Shown here: positions 21,960 through 33,164 of the stretch, piece after piece | How the letters are laid out: each line of letters starts with the position of its first letter | Numbering within the stretch: the stretch's first letter is position 1 | NCBI GenBank assembly: GCA_011109175.1 | Contig: RDEW01000018.1 | Coordinates: forward strand, 78,895 to 142,894 | Direction of reading: 5' to 3' | Length of the DNA: 64,000 bases | Origin: Dicyema japonicum | Taxonomy: Eukaryota > Dicyemida > Rhombozoa > Dicyemidae | Notes under the pieces: model-generated | The model's input: only the letters and a program-made list of their open reading frames with translations | The model's database searches: none | Told to the model about the DNA's origin: nothing | Translations under genes and position numbers: made by a program

Positions 21960-22480
21960 GGAATTATCTATTCAGATTGTTCACTTGTCTCACCCAAGTA
22001 TTCATATGTGCCGCCAGATGTTTGGATGCTGTATTAGATAGAAAAAGATCAAATTCACAGTACAAGTCAGCCAGAGAAACATCATTAAGGTTCTTAAATC
22101 CTCTTCTATGAGCTCCAATGAATTTTTGGTACATTTGCGTTAACAATTGTCAGAAGTATTTTCCTGGTAATTATTTGTTATACTGCTATCCTGTCAGTGA
22201 CTCTCGAATACTCTTGAATCGAGCTGGCATATTGTTTCTGTGACCCAAAGCCTTTTTCATAGTGTCGACATTCTGGTTTAAAAAAAATTAATCTGTAAGG
22301 TCGCACAAGTTCGTCCAAATCTCTGTTTAGTTTAGTCTCGTGGTGACAAGCGACTGAGACTCCATAACAGACGAAATCCTTGGTCACCTGAGTTCTTCGA
22401 AGAGAAAATGAAATTACTCTAACATTGAATGTTGCAAGTACGATTTCTCCATGGTATGTTGTAGACATTCGTGCCGTTAT
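21960..22480 (-). mobile_element. RTE-like endonuclease N-terminal fragment
   Basis: The minus strand from 22468 shows ATFNVR, HHETKLNRD (catalytic Glu), ECRHYEKGFG and RVTDRIAV. These match the opening of the endonuclease at 6828 and 34600. A second block at 22146-21964 has the central part (CEFDLFLSNTASKH). Confidence 0.75.
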
Positions 22481-22539
22481 GGAACGTCACCACCTCAGCC
22501 AATAAGGAATAATAATTAGTCTAAATAATTTTTGTAGAT

Positions 22540-23310
22540 AATTTTTATTTATGTTAACAACCCAAGACTATGGGAAGATCTATCAAAAGCCTTTGACTTG
22601 GTTAACAGGAACAAATTGATGACAGTGCTAGAAGGGTTTCTTGACGAATCGAGTCTAAGAATGATCCAAATCTTTCTATCTAACACAGAGATCCTTGTGA
22701 GAGTTGGAAAAACCTACTCAAGAAAATTTGAAACAAACACAGGCACTCCTCATGGAGACTCCCTCTTTTCGCTACTATTCACAATATACTTGGAGGCCGC
22801 TATGAGGGAACTAAGACTATTATACCAAGGAAAAATAGAAGAAGTGATTTATGCTGATGATGTCGACCTAATCTTCAAATACAAAGAACTCCTGGAACAT
22901 GTACTAGAAAAAGCACCAGATATACCAGGAAAATGGTTTCTCACCGTGAACAGCGAAAAAACAGAACGGACAGAAATAAGACGAATGAATAACTCCCTCG
23001 AGAAGAAATTGAGGCACACAAAGAAACTTGGCTCCCTATTAGGAGATAGTGAAGATATCATACGGAAAAAAACCATGGCAAACGCGGCATTATACAGGCT
23101 GGTGGAAGACCGAGAACAACCCTCCCAGTCGTTTTACAAAACGATCTGAAAGCCGTAAAGAAAACATTGGCATCTGGCAACGACCTGGACACACTGAGGG
23201 ATCTGACCAAGAATAGAAAAGCCTGGAACAAGCTAACTCTTTCTCTTATATTTTTTGCTGTACATGGTGGCTATAAATGGCTCCCGTGAAAGTGCTAATA
23301 ATAAGACTAT
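22540..23310 (+). mobile_element. RTE-like RT and 3' end
   Basis: The frame starting at 22598, preceded by DLSKAFDLVNRNK from 22575, contains RVGKTYSRKFETNTGTPHGDSLFSLLFTIYLE, then VIYADDVDLIF (intact catalytic YADD) and WFLTVNSEKTE. This covers the RT palm and thumb for about 180 codons without a stop. The 3' untranslated end has GGCTATAAATGGCTCCCGTGAA followed by TAATAATA, the tail shared with the SINE. Confidence 0.85.
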
Positions 23311-25130
23311 GGGAAAATCAAACTAATTATCACGTGATCCCGATGTGTTCCAACAGTGACATCATCTTTGCCCTGTCTTTTTCTCTCGTGCCCTCGCATG
23401 ATCGTACAGGAGTGAATTTAAGGGGCTGCATTCCCGCATTCGAGAGTCTAGTCTCATAAAGGCCAACAATTTGTTACTCTGGAAGCCCTCTTTTGTATTT
23501 CCTCGATCTTACTCATATTTGTCCAAGATATGAACAGTCCTCAGGAGGCACATACATATGAAACATTGCTCGATGTAACATCCCAATTTTTTGTCCGATA
23601 TAAAAAAATGACGTGGTCGACTTCGAATTCTCGATAATAAAAATTTAAATAATAATAATAACGCCAGAGACTAAGGTTACGCAAACTAACTAATCACGTA
23701 ATCCCAGCAGCTCTAGCAGAGATCTCTACTTGGCCGGATGCTCCTCCCACACAAGCACGTATCGGCCGAACGACTGGATCTTTGTAGACGCGACAGCGCG
23801 TTCCACGGTTCATGAGTATCATAGATTCTAGAGGTATTGGAGACTGGAACTCTCCAGAAATCCATCGTTCCGTAATTTTGGAGGCTCTTTTTCGGCTAAC
23901 CTCGATCTTCATAACATTTGTCCAAGAGATGAATAGCCCAAGATATCACTTGTGTAAGAATTGTATGGTTCAATGTATTGTTTGTATATTAGTCTTCTTT
24001 TCTTATTTCGTTATAACGTTTTCTACATGGGGCGAGAATTACATGTGCATTTCAAGGATCCTTTGAGATCTTCTAAGAGGGATAACTCCATTATTTTCTC
24101 TTAGATCTACTGTCCATCATCCCAGTCTCTTGTCTGATCCAAATAAAGTAGTGACGGACTGCTCACTACTGGTAGCTATGCGATTTTTCGAAAGCCGTCG
24201 TCAAGACGGTCCAGATTTTGTTGCAATCTCGAAATAGCAATCTGGATGTCCTGATCACGTGACGCAGTGACAATTTCGTCGGCATAAGTCAGAAGAATAT
24301 CATTTTAGACGTCCGGTGTGGAGAGATCCGCCATGAATAGATATGGAGATAAAAGGGATTTTTGGGGAACACCATTAGGAAGAAGCCGAGAAATAGATCT
24401 TGATTGACCAATGCAGACGCGTCCCCTCCGACCACTAAAAAAGTTATCTAACCAAAGTTTAAGCTTTCCAGGGATCTTTAGTAATTTTTAAGTAAGGATC
24501 CTCTTTAACACAGAATAAAAGCTTTTTGGACATCAATAGAGCAAAGTACAGTCTTCATGTGTCTCGAGAAGTGCAAAAAATCATATCGTATAAAGTTAGT
24601 CAATGCAGATAAATGGGTCGAAGTAGATCTCTCCTTTTTAAATCATTCTGAAATAACAAATCCGGTAGAAACTTTTTGATTTTCTCAAGAACCAACCTTT
24701 CCAGAATTTTCGACAACGAACACAATAACGCGACCGGTTTGCATGAAGCCGGATCCTTCTTCATTTTTCCGAGTTTCAAAATTAGACGAAGGTGGACAAG
24801 CTTCCATAAGGCTGAAATAGAATTTTTGTAAATAGAGTGGTTAAATATCCTCGTCAATGCAGCGATTCCATAATCCTCAAGATTCTTTAGGAGGATCATT
24901 TGGATCTTATCCGATCCGTTAGAATAGGTTTTTTTAATGATTTTCAATACATTTTTCACGTCGCTTTCAGTGAAGTAAATCATATCAGGTTCCTTTTTTC
25001 GGTTTACAAAGATAAACGGGGTAGATCCGACTTCTTATTGTCCTTATGGGATATTTTCACTAAATATTTAATGAAATTATTCAATTCCTTTTGGCTGTGA
25101 TCTACCTCAGATAATCTTTCATCCTCTCTT
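23300..25130 (-). mobile_element. Jockey-like element remnants (RT and two C-terminal pieces)
   Basis: At 24983-24600 the minus strand carries KKTYSNGSDKIQMILLKNL, WKLVHLRLILKLGKMKKDPAS and LLCSLSKILERLVL. This is the fingers region of a jockey RT. Catalytic YADD-like text lies near 24270-24300 (LTYADEIVT, changed from YADD). Two related C-terminal tails follow at 23912-23694 and about 23600-23320, so the end is duplicated or two copies are present. All are heavily frameshifted. Confidence 0.75.
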
Positions 25131-25233
25131 GAGACGTTAAATAATAATTAATATAATTTTAAATAAATCATTGTAATATTTTAAATTTTTGAACGTTTTC
25201 AATAATATCATTTTGTAGTAAATCGAATCTAGA

Positions 25234-25491
25234 ATGAGCAAAAAACAGACTCCCAAGGATTTTTTACAATATATAATCGGTCGACCAGTTATAGTTAAGC
25301 TCAATGACTCATCTGACTTTCGTGGTATCCTAGTTTGTCTTGATGGATACATGAACATTGTCCTCGAGCACACTGAGCAATACATGGACGGTATTTTCCA
25401 GAAAAAATTTGGTAATTCGTTCATCAGGGGATGCAATGGTAACCGAATTATGTGAATTTTAGTTCTTCACATTTCCATGCAGAAAAGATAG
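25234..25491 (+). CDS. LSM6: LSM6, U6 snRNA-associated Sm-like protein, two exons with a 24-nt intron
   Basis: LSM6 is one of seven subunits of the Lsm2-8 ring, which binds the U6 snRNA 3' end, and of the Lsm1-7 ring in mRNA decay. Exon 1 (25234-25438) encodes KQTPKDFLQYIIGRPVIVKL, the Sm1 motif with FRGILVCLDGYMNIVL (Asp-Gly and Asn are the RNA-binding loop), and the Sm2 motif FIRG. The frame then runs into a stop after GNRIM. Removing a 24-nt GT...AG intron (25439-25462) joins it to exon 2 (25463-25491) and gives RGCNVLHISMQKR. This is the expected family ending (human RGNNVLYISTQKRRM). The result is 77 residues against 80 in humans. An unspliced transcript would stop inside the intron and lose the last beta strand. 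The start is the first ATG in frame. Confidence 0.95.
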
Positions 25492-25515
25492 GTTATTGAT
25501 TTCAATCATTTTTCT

Positions 25516-25521
25516 AATAAA
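25516..25521 (+). promoter_or_regulatory. Likely polyadenylation signal of LSM6
   Basis: AATAAA begins 25 bases after the LSM6 stop codon, with T-rich sequence following. The position fits a very short 3' untranslated region. Confidence 0.5.
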
Positions 25522-25639
25522 ATGTTAATTTTATTTTCAAATTCTTTCAACTCGTAAGGAAGGACTATATTTTTGAGAGTTTATGTATGAAAGCGCTAGA
25601 AATTGGAAGACTTTTACACCTATCTTACGGGACCAAGTC

Positions 25640-25810
25640 AGCCTAGGTGACGGAAACTAAATCGATCATATCCTGCATCGGAGTTCAGCAGTGGGACCCA
25701 TTAAGGCCCCTCTTTTTTGCTTTGACAATTGATAGTGTAGTGCGTAATATAAACCGCGAGTTCAACTTGTGGTACTTAGATGATATCACAATTAGTCACA
25801 CAGTAATAAA
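25640..25810 (+). mobile_element. RLE-A-type RT fragment
   Basis: ISCIGVQQWDPLRPLFFALTID followed by LWYLDDITI is an RT palm pair: QQGDP changed to QQWDP, and a catalytic YLDD in place of YADD. About 55 codons survive. Confidence 0.7.
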
Positions 25811-25829
25811 GGAACATTTGCTCAGGAAT

Positions 25830-26170
25830 CAGCAAATAAAATTGCCGCTTTCTAAAAAAAACGACTATGTCACCGTATTTTAGCCATATTGTGGACGACT
25901 TAAGGTCGACATGTGGGTTGTCCAATGCTCTGAAGAGGACCTTATGAAGGTTTTTTAAGTTGATCTTTTCCATCAAATTATTATATTGTAATTCGATCAA
26001 CGCCTTCACATTTACTATCCCATCATCATCAACACCATACTTAGCAGACAAAAAAGGTCTCATAGTGCATAGGTGGGTTGCCTGTGTTTTCTCGGTCGTT
26101 ATTATGGCGTGCTTCCTAGCAGACACATTTGACCCAGCTATCAGGGTGTCGTGCATTATCAAGATACGCT
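25830..26170 (-). mobile_element. RLE-B fragment
   Basis: The minus-strand frame has HDTLIAGSNVSARKHAII, then SAKYGVDDDGIVNVKALIELQYNNL and STIWLKYGDI. The same text, on the plus strand, occurs at 41876-42060 and 30640-30830. This is the region before the zinc knuckle in RLE-B. Confidence 0.7.
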
Positions 26171-26187
26171 CACTTAGTTGGACTACA

Positions 26188-26847
26188 TTAGTTAGCTGCC
26201 GCCCTCACTGCGTAGCTGTTCCCTCTCAGAATTGCGAGCGAAATTCGCTCAAACAGCCAGCGGCGTTTGCGGAGATCTCCAGTGCATGAGGTGATCCGGT
26301 TTTCAAGACGTCCGAAAAACTCTAGTGTAGAGGGGGAATAAAATCCGGAAGTCTCCATAGCAAGGAAAACAAATTGAACATTATCGGGAAGGTCCCCGTA
26401 TTTTTCGAGTTTGGCCTTTTCCGCCTTGACGGCTGCAGAGCAGGCTCTTGAAGCGCACTCGTGAAGATTGTTCGGGACGAACGTATCTGTAAATGTCACG
26501 TCCCAAACAAGTGGTTTCCTGGCCTCAAATGGAAATATGATCATCCCGTCCGGTCGTTTCCCGTCACTTCTGCATAACCCGACCGGTTCAAGAATGGCCG
26601 AGTATCCAGCAGCATCCATAGCCCGCTTGACAATTTCATTCAGAGCCTTGTGCCTTGGAGATCTGCCAGCGCTCCTCTTGCAGGCGAGAGGGTGCAGGCC
26701 ATAGCAGTCTATCAGGACACCACATCGGCACGGGTGAGGTACACATACTTTCAGTCCCAGCCGCAGAGAGATACCACTTCTAACGCATTCATTATCCAGA
26801 AAAGTTCCCAGAGCTCCATTTGGGATGGCGTTTAGCCAAACTCTCAA
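26188..26847 (-). mobile_element. RLE-A C-terminal domain, uninterrupted
   Basis: A 219-codon open frame reads from WLNAIPNGALGTFLD to AVRAAAN. It contains a zinc-knuckle-like PCRCG-(x7)-GLHPLAC, SAGRSPRHKALNEIVKRA, EPVGLCRSDGKRPDG and PLVWDVTFTDTF. The spacing RPDG...WDVT fits the PD-(D/E)xK core of R2-like restriction endonuclease domains. This is the best-preserved copy of the domain in the window. No RT is attached. Confidence 0.8.
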
Positions 26848-27615
26848 GGGAAGCCCCCGAAAGCAAACAAGCGCGTCTGTGCTGATTGGCCGATTCTAGT
26901 AGGAGTCCAAATGATTTCCAGCACAATAAATTGTCCAGGTTTCACTGGCAGTCTTGTGAATGAGGCAGGGGGAGGTTGGTGGCATTCCAGGCTTCTCGTG
27001 CGTGGATTATGTCTTGGTCAATTGAGAATTCGGGGAGAGTGTAGAATCCTCCTGACTAAAGCTTCGCAGGCAGTGATGAAGACAGATGTGCAGTAAGTGA
27101 GACGTCCAAAGTACGACTGATTCCAAGACCCCCAAATCTAACTAGACACAGTCCACGGCCGAACTTATCACGGTGTAAAATTTAGTCTCTCCGGTTCCCA
27201 TTCAAAATGACCTCCAATTAATTTTTTCAGGTTTTGGATAAGTTCATCAATAAACATCACGAGATATTTTACAATTGTTTGACATCTTTAAATAAAAAAG
27301 TCATCTTTTTTAAATCTTATAAAAATTGATTTTAACGGGTCCTATGGGTAAGTGGAACATAATACCAGGGTCCTCGACATCTTTAGGTAAAAAAAGTCAT
27401 CTTTTTTAATATTTTTATATAATTTTAGAATGAAAAATTTATTTTCAAAAGGAAAAAAAGAAAATAATTATAAATGTTGATAGAATACATATTCTACTAA
27501 ATTGAATATATATTCTGTCGGATCTATTAAGTAACATTTGTTCTTCAACAAATCTCAATATATTCTCAGATAAAGCGATATATTTAGTTTTTCTAAAAAT
27601 TTTTCTCCATTTTGT
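26451..27615 (+). repeat. Duplicated segment, copy 1 (partner at 40537-41703)
   Basis: From AAGCGCACTCGTGAAG to TTTCTCCATTTTGT the sequence is repeated in the same orientation 14 kb downstream. Differences are few and mostly single-base indels. The segment covers most of the RLE-A domain, the spacer and the C-terminal part of the MULE transposase. Confidence 0.92.
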
Positions 27616-28860
27616 AATCTTAAGAATTATATCATTATGCCTTCTTTTATCAATTTCTTTACAAAATTTCTTAGCGTCTTGTTTAGTGTCCCAAATGTAC
27701 TTCTAAAAACGTTGTGCCAGCCTCAATGGAGTTATTTGTCCTAGGTAAGTCCTCATATAAATTATCCAGATTATTCCAATAATTAATTGGAAATCTTGGA
27801 ATTAATCAATTTTCTTGATTTCCGATATAATTGATCGAAAAATATTGATATAATGGAATTGCAAATCTGATCTCGACACTATCCAATCAAAAGTGTTCTT
27901 TACAGTATGTGTGGGAATAAAGGAGAGGCACTTCAACAGTTTTACAAATCTATCGTTAATTTTAAATCACATTTAACCTATTTATATCTTCATTATTTAT
28001 GTCGTTGAAAATTCCTAATTCCAATATTTTTTATTAATATTTTGTCCTAGATGGAACATGCAGCAATTTATCCGTGCGCTTGGAAATGACTTTTGAAAAG
28101 AGTTTATTCTTTTTTTTCAAAATCTGAGACAATAACTATTGGTTCTAAATCCGAAATGAGACGTTTAATTATTTGAAGCATTGTGTCATATTCATTTTCA
28201 GTTTTTGATGTTAAAAGACAGAATATTGTTAGAATTACATGGTGATTAATTATTACCGATATTGTGAATAACTGCTTCCAAGGAAGAGGGGAGACAGAAA
28301 AATCCCATCAATAGACCATATTTGATGATTTTTAATGGTGTCTTCATTTCAGTATTAAAAAATAACCATATTTGGCTCAACATGTGAAAAGTTAATCATT
28401 AATATACCAATATTTTGGCGAAAACTGTGTCCAAACGGATAGAATCTATGCCCTCGTAGGTATACATTAAATTCTCCTCAATATTAAGAACTGAATCGTG
28501 TGGGATACTTTTTCTTGTACCATTAATCAGTTGTTCCAGAGAAGAATGAGTCCGTGTCAAAGCAATAGTAGTCAAATTTTGTCCAAGCAGAGAATTATTA
28601 ATTATCTGTCTAGGATTCATATCACATAAGAGTGATTTCTGCTTTATGTCCTTCCGTATTAAGGCTCTCTTGACAAATTCACTCCTTGGAAGATGATTAT
28701 GTTGCTTCAGACTCCAAACTTCATCACACGATTGAATGGTTTTTACAGATCCAGGACAAGTACGATCTGAGCACCTCCAATATGTGCTTTGTCTCTTCCT
28801 GTATTTTAAATGGTACAGACTTCCATTATGTTCTAAACTTCTATTTCTCTTTTAATTAAC
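27290..28860 (-). pseudogene. MULE-type transposase with N-terminal FLYWCH zinc finger
   Basis: The minus strand from about 28835 carries a FLYWCH finger: YWRCSDRTCPGSV, then SLKQHNHLP. A helical region follows (28620-28399). The core then shows WSIDGIF (first catalytic Asp, about 28290), KTENEYDTMLQIIK, IVIVSDFEKK (second Asp, about 28125) and INCCMFHLGQNI (the CxxH block, about 28060). A long tail follows in broken frames to about 27290. This is the Mutator-like arrangement. Stops and frameshifts show it is dead. Confidence 0.82.
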
Positions 28861-28984
28861 GAGAAAAGGCATACAATAGTGAATAATTAAATTATTCAAA
28901 AGTTTAATTATAATAAAAGAAATTTTTTTTTTGTTTAAAACAAAAAATTTTTTTTAACAATTAAACAAATGTCAGTTGAGGAAG

Positions 28985-30333
28985 CCTGCTGCGTGGATTG
29001 CGAACGAGTTTCCTCGGAGTATGGCTATTCCTGTCTTTTGTCTTAGCCATAACCCTTCTCGTTGATCCCTTTTCTTTCTGGCAAGCAATCCTCCGAGTTC
29101 TTGCAAGAATTCGGCCGTCATTGGACCGACGGCTCCCGATGATTCGGTCGCAACAGGAGTAAATCGGTAGCGATCCCCGAGGCAAGAATATTTCTTGATT
29201 TTTAGGTTTTCCGCAGTCGAAGCAGCTGCTCCAGGTGTCTGAACGATTTAAAAATGTTCGTGCTTGAGAACGTGTCTATGCAAGTTGCGTCCCAGACCAA
29301 AGATCTTCCAGAAGTGAAGGGGAAAAGGTCTCTTCCCATCTCCTCGATCAAGACCCACTGGTTCAAGCTGTGCTGGGAAGCCTGAAGCCTTCAGAGCTCT
29401 GACGATCACATCATTCAGAGCAGCATGACGTGGTCCCCTTCCGGCGCTTCTTCTGCAGGACAGCGGGTGCAATCCTTTCGCATCGACTGTTTTCCCGCAT
29501 CGGCATCGGTGCTCCTGGCAAACGTCTAGTCCCAGCCTTTGTCCGATTCCAATCCTCAAAGAATCGTCGTCCAAAAAGGTCCCGAGGTTTGGGCAAGGTA
29601 TTGCACCAAGCCATGCTCCACTCCCTCTACTTGAAGCTGACACCAAACATGCCAGACGATGTTGATTTGCTTCTTTTTTAAGGTCTTCCAAAATTTTGGA
29701 GCAGACAATGTCATCCCAATTTCTTTGCTTCGTTTTGTCTTCGGGGATTTTGAGTCCGGACCCGTTCTATTTCCGACAAGCTTCGTCAAATGACTCATTC
29801 CAGCGAAGTCCAATTGTGTTATGAAGGACTTTCCGTGTCAAATGGCTGCAGCTTGAGAGAGACGATAGGTATGCCGGGTACGCAACCTCCAGCGCCGATC
29901 TCATTTCGACACCCCCAAATCCAGAGGGAAGCTTACATTGTTTCCAACCAAGTTCGTCGAAGCGGACGTTAATTAGTGACTCAACTGTTTGCTTGAGAGA
30001 CTTGTCTATTGAAAGTAGAATGTCATATTGTTCGTAGCAGGGTGAACATCGGAGTAGATATAAAAGCTTGGGTAGTCCGATGTTGTTTCTCATCATGAAG
30101 AAAGATGTGTGAGAGTCGAGACATGACAATCTTTTCGCAAGGCGTGTTAATTCTTCATTTTTGGGAAGTAGATGGTTCTTGAGTTCTTCTTCGCTGAGTG
30201 GGCATCCGAGGAAATATAATTTATCAACTGGCACAGTCGGGATCCCAGGAAGCAGTTCGTTAAAAGACTCCTTGATAGAGAGGAAGTCGGTGTATGGATA
30301 TGAGATAAAAGAAATTAAAAGATAATAACTCAT
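28985..30333 (-). mobile_element. RLE-A element, post-RT region through endonuclease domain
   Basis: The frame at 30333-29767 has VPVDKLYFLGCPLS, MMRNNIGLPKLLYLLRCSPC and LGWKQCKLPSGFGGVEMRSA. The frame at 29691-29248 has the zinc knuckle CRCGKTVDAKGLHPLSC, SAGRGPRHAALND and GLDRGDGKRP. At DGKRP the frame is broken and the DG is lost. The end at 29220-28985 has VATESSGAVGP. This is the longest RLE-A stretch here but it lacks the RT. Confidence 0.8.
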
Positions 30334-30336
30334 TAA

Positions 30337-30630
30337 ATTTAGTTTTCATACGTCATCAGGCGCGACCGCCCAGCTGGGCGGGTTGGAGGACTGCTTACCC
30401 TTATCAAAAAAGAAATTCCGTACTCAAACGAAACTTTTGTCAACCTCAAGTCTCCCGTCGAATATATTGGTATTTCAGTCAAGACAAGCATCGGAAACAT
30501 AAACATATTGAATGTGTATGTACCACCGCCCAACTCATGCCCCAAGGAATTCAGGTTCTCCCTGTTAGACATCGACAAATCAAAAAATATGTTACTTTGT
30601 GGAGACCTAAATGCAAAGCATCGATGGAAC
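30337..30630 (+). mobile_element. Jockey-like endonuclease fragment
   Basis: The reading frame gives GGLLTLIKKEIPYSNETF, NILNVYVPPPNSCP and MLLCGDLNAKH. These are blocks 2 and 3 of the APE endonuclease. At about 30625 the text switches in frame to RLE-B sequence. Confidence 0.8.
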
Positions 30631-30634
30631 TGGC

Positions 30635-31600
30635 ACTATCAGATTTTTTTGTCTGCTAAGGATTGTGTTGATGATGGTGGGCTTGTAAATGTGAAGGCGT
30701 TGATCGAATTACAATATAATAATTTGATGGAAAATATTAACTTAAAAGCCTTTATAAGGTCCTCTTCAGAGCATTGGACAACTTAAAAGCCTTCATTAAG
30801 TCGTCGACAATATGGCTAAAATACGGTGACAACTCACCTAGATCGGAGTCGCTGTACACGTATATGGAAGACCGCAATATTTTTTGGGGTCGATCAACAA
30901 ATACATTTCCCCACTGTAAGTCAAGGAGCATGTCGGTTGATCATTTAGCCACTCGGTGCGGATCTATGATCTGCCACGACTATGTGTGGAGGCATAACGA
31001 GGTAGTAAGGAGTTTTCATCTACTATGCAATAAGTATGGTATTCGCCACATCAGAAAGTTGCGGACTCAGAAGGTGCAATCTGTAGTGGAAAACTCCAGG
31101 GTCCAATTAAGGTAGACAGTGTTATCCGCACCTCGGTGCTAGTCAAGCACAATAAACCGGACATTGTGGTACACGATAAGGAGTCTGGCCAAATCCTTAT
31201 CATAGAGATTGGCATTACGTCTCTAGACCGTTTGCAGACTGTGAAAGTGAAGAAAAAAAGAAAGTATGACTTGCTTGCAAGCGAAATGGGGAAATGTTTG
31301 GTTGCAAGGTCTTCGTTATTCCTATAGTAATGACGTGGGAAGGAATTGCAACAAAGTACCACAAGGGTTATCTGAAGAAGTTGAGGGTAGATAGGAAGCT
31401 CCAGGCCTATCTACAGTCCACTGTATTAAAGCGGACACTAGAGAGCCTGACACTGGATTATAGGAGGCAGAGTCCTGAGATGCCATATGGACAGAGGGTT
31501 CAATTGGACAAAGCACTCTCTGATTTGTTTCAGCAACCAGAATCGAACCTGCCTGAGGATGCTGGCGAACAGGCAGGCGAGAAAGGTTGTTGATTATTAA
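30635..31600 (+). mobile_element. RLE-B C-terminal domain
   Basis: Successive frames give DHLATRCGSM (second half of a zinc knuckle), WRHNEVVRSFHLLCNKYGI and VKHNKPDIVVHDKESGQILIIEIGITS. After these come PIVMTWEGIATKYHKGYLKKL and TVLKRTLESLTLDYRR. NKPDI followed about 12 residues later by IIEIG is a PD-(D/E)xK-like pair, as in R2/R4-type endonucleases. A frameshift lies near 31110 and another near 31300. Confidence 0.8.
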
Positions 31601-31694
31601 ATTTATTAACTTTTTATTGTTGGTTAAATAATAATAATAACTTATTAAAGAAAGTTTAAATTTATTTTCAAAACGTGCAGATATTAATTTTACT

Positions 31695-32725
31695 ATGTTA
31701 TATTTAATTGGACTTGGTTTGGGAAGTTGGAAAAGCATATCTTTATCAGGGTTAGAAATAATAAAGGGGGTTGACTATATTTACATTGAAATGTATACTT
31801 CATTGATGTTCGATACTTTTGAACTTGTAGTAATATAAATTATTATAGGAAAAATTATGTAAAGGAAAAATATTTTACGCAGATAGAGAAATGGTTGAAG
31901 CACGTGATAGTTAGAATGTTATTAACCTTTAAAATAGGCCCAATAATAAATCAAGCAATTAATAATTCAGTGGCATTATTAGTTGGAGGAGATCCACTTA
32001 TGTATTTATATATTTTTATTTTAGGGCGACAACACACATTTCATTGTTTTTGGCTTGCAAGAATAAAATTTCACCTGAAAACCCCCAGATTCTTGTTTTA
32101 CACAATGCTTCTATAATTTCTGCTATTTGCAGTACTGGATTATCTGTATTTTTTCTTTTAATTCAGGCTACTAATTTTGGTGAAACTGTTTCCATTGTTT
32201 TTTGGACTGATTCATGGAAACCTGAAAGTTTCTATAATAAAATATTAGAAAATAAAAAGTTGGGTCTACATACTTTATGCCTCCTAGGTAGTCATTTTAT
32301 AATATTTTGATCTCAAATATCGGGAGCGAACTTTAGATAACATTTTAAAGTAATTGAATTTATTTATGTTAGTAACCGGCCCATATTCGAACCTCCTCGT
32401 TACATGAGCATTTCTACGGCAGTTTCCCAGTTGTGTAAAATCAGTGAAAATCGGTTTTCTGGTCTCTGGTTGTTATTAACGTCTAGAAGGTAGGACTGAT
32501 TTTCTTCCCTGCAGTTCCCCGTGTGTGGGATTTGCTAGGATTGCATATGAGGATATGAGATTTTGTTTTTCCAGTTTGAATGACATTGGATCGATTGACT
32601 TTGGAAAGCCTGTTGTTTGCTGTTTGGTTATATGTGGGGATTTGACTCACTCGGAATATAAAATGCTAAAAATGATGCAATCTTGTAATTATCCAAACTT
32701 TGAAAAAAATGTTTTTCAATTTTAA
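31695..32725 (+). CDS. DPH5: DPH5 (diphthine methyl ester synthase), eight exons with 21- to 28-nt introns
   Basis: DPH5 is the AdoMet-dependent methyltransferase of diphthamide synthesis on elongation factor 2. Exons: 31695-31826, 31849-31909, 31938-32001, 32025-32145, 32167-32287, 32310-32349, 32373-32461, 32487-32725. They sum to 289 codons with stop; human DPH5 has 285 residues. Blocks in order: MLYLIGLGLG (AdoMet loop), YIEMYTSL, YADREMVE, ALLVGGDPLMATTH (GDP motif), VLHNASI, NFGETVSIVFWTDSWKPESFYNKI, LGLHTLCLLD, FEPPRYMS, PCVGFARI and CCLVICGDLTHSEYKML. Introns are 22, 28, 23, 21, 22, 23 and 25 nt. The fifth (32288-32309) begins GT but ends TG if the LL-D junction is kept. That is either a non-canonical site or a sequence error. 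No other disruption is present. The gene lies 440 bp upstream of the PROPPIN gene on the same strand. Confidence 0.93.
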
Positions 32726-32980
32726 ATATTCTTTTTAATCTATGTAGTCAGATATAATCAAATGCTAGATTAGTTGTAATTTAGCCTATTGGAAGGCATA
32801 GATTGAAACATCCAAGTATGCTTATCTCCCATATGACTTGTAACCAAGTTATAATAAAAAAGAAAAAGATTTTTATTCTCAATCTGACCATAAAAATTAA
32901 GGAATTGGAAAATCTGTAATAAGACAATCTCATAATTGACAGAAGACATTCAATGAAAAATTATAATTAATTACATAAAG

Positions 32981-33095
32981 ACGTGCGGGAAGCGGTCTGG
33001 CTGAGACAACGAATTGAGATCGCAGTTGTCCGCGGAAACGCTTACTCCGTAATGTCAGCAGCCGCTTTCCCCCATAGATAATAAATAATATTTTA
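32981..33095 (+). mobile_element. RLE-A 3' end, 5'-truncated copy
   Basis: About 110 bases from GACGTGCGGGA to CCCCATAG and a following TAAATAATATTTTA match 11741-11865. This short solo 3' end sits between DPH5 and the PROPPIN start and may occupy that gene's promoter. Confidence 0.85.
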
Positions 33096-33164
33096 CTTTA
33101 ATGAAATAACATAAATATAAAAAGTAATTATTTTTAAATATATTAATAAAAATTAGCACAGTTA

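Noticed and set aside
25234-25455. LSM6 as a complete single-exon 73-residue protein
   Set aside because: The ending does not match the family, whereas removal of the 24-nt GT...AG segment gives the conserved ending exactly.
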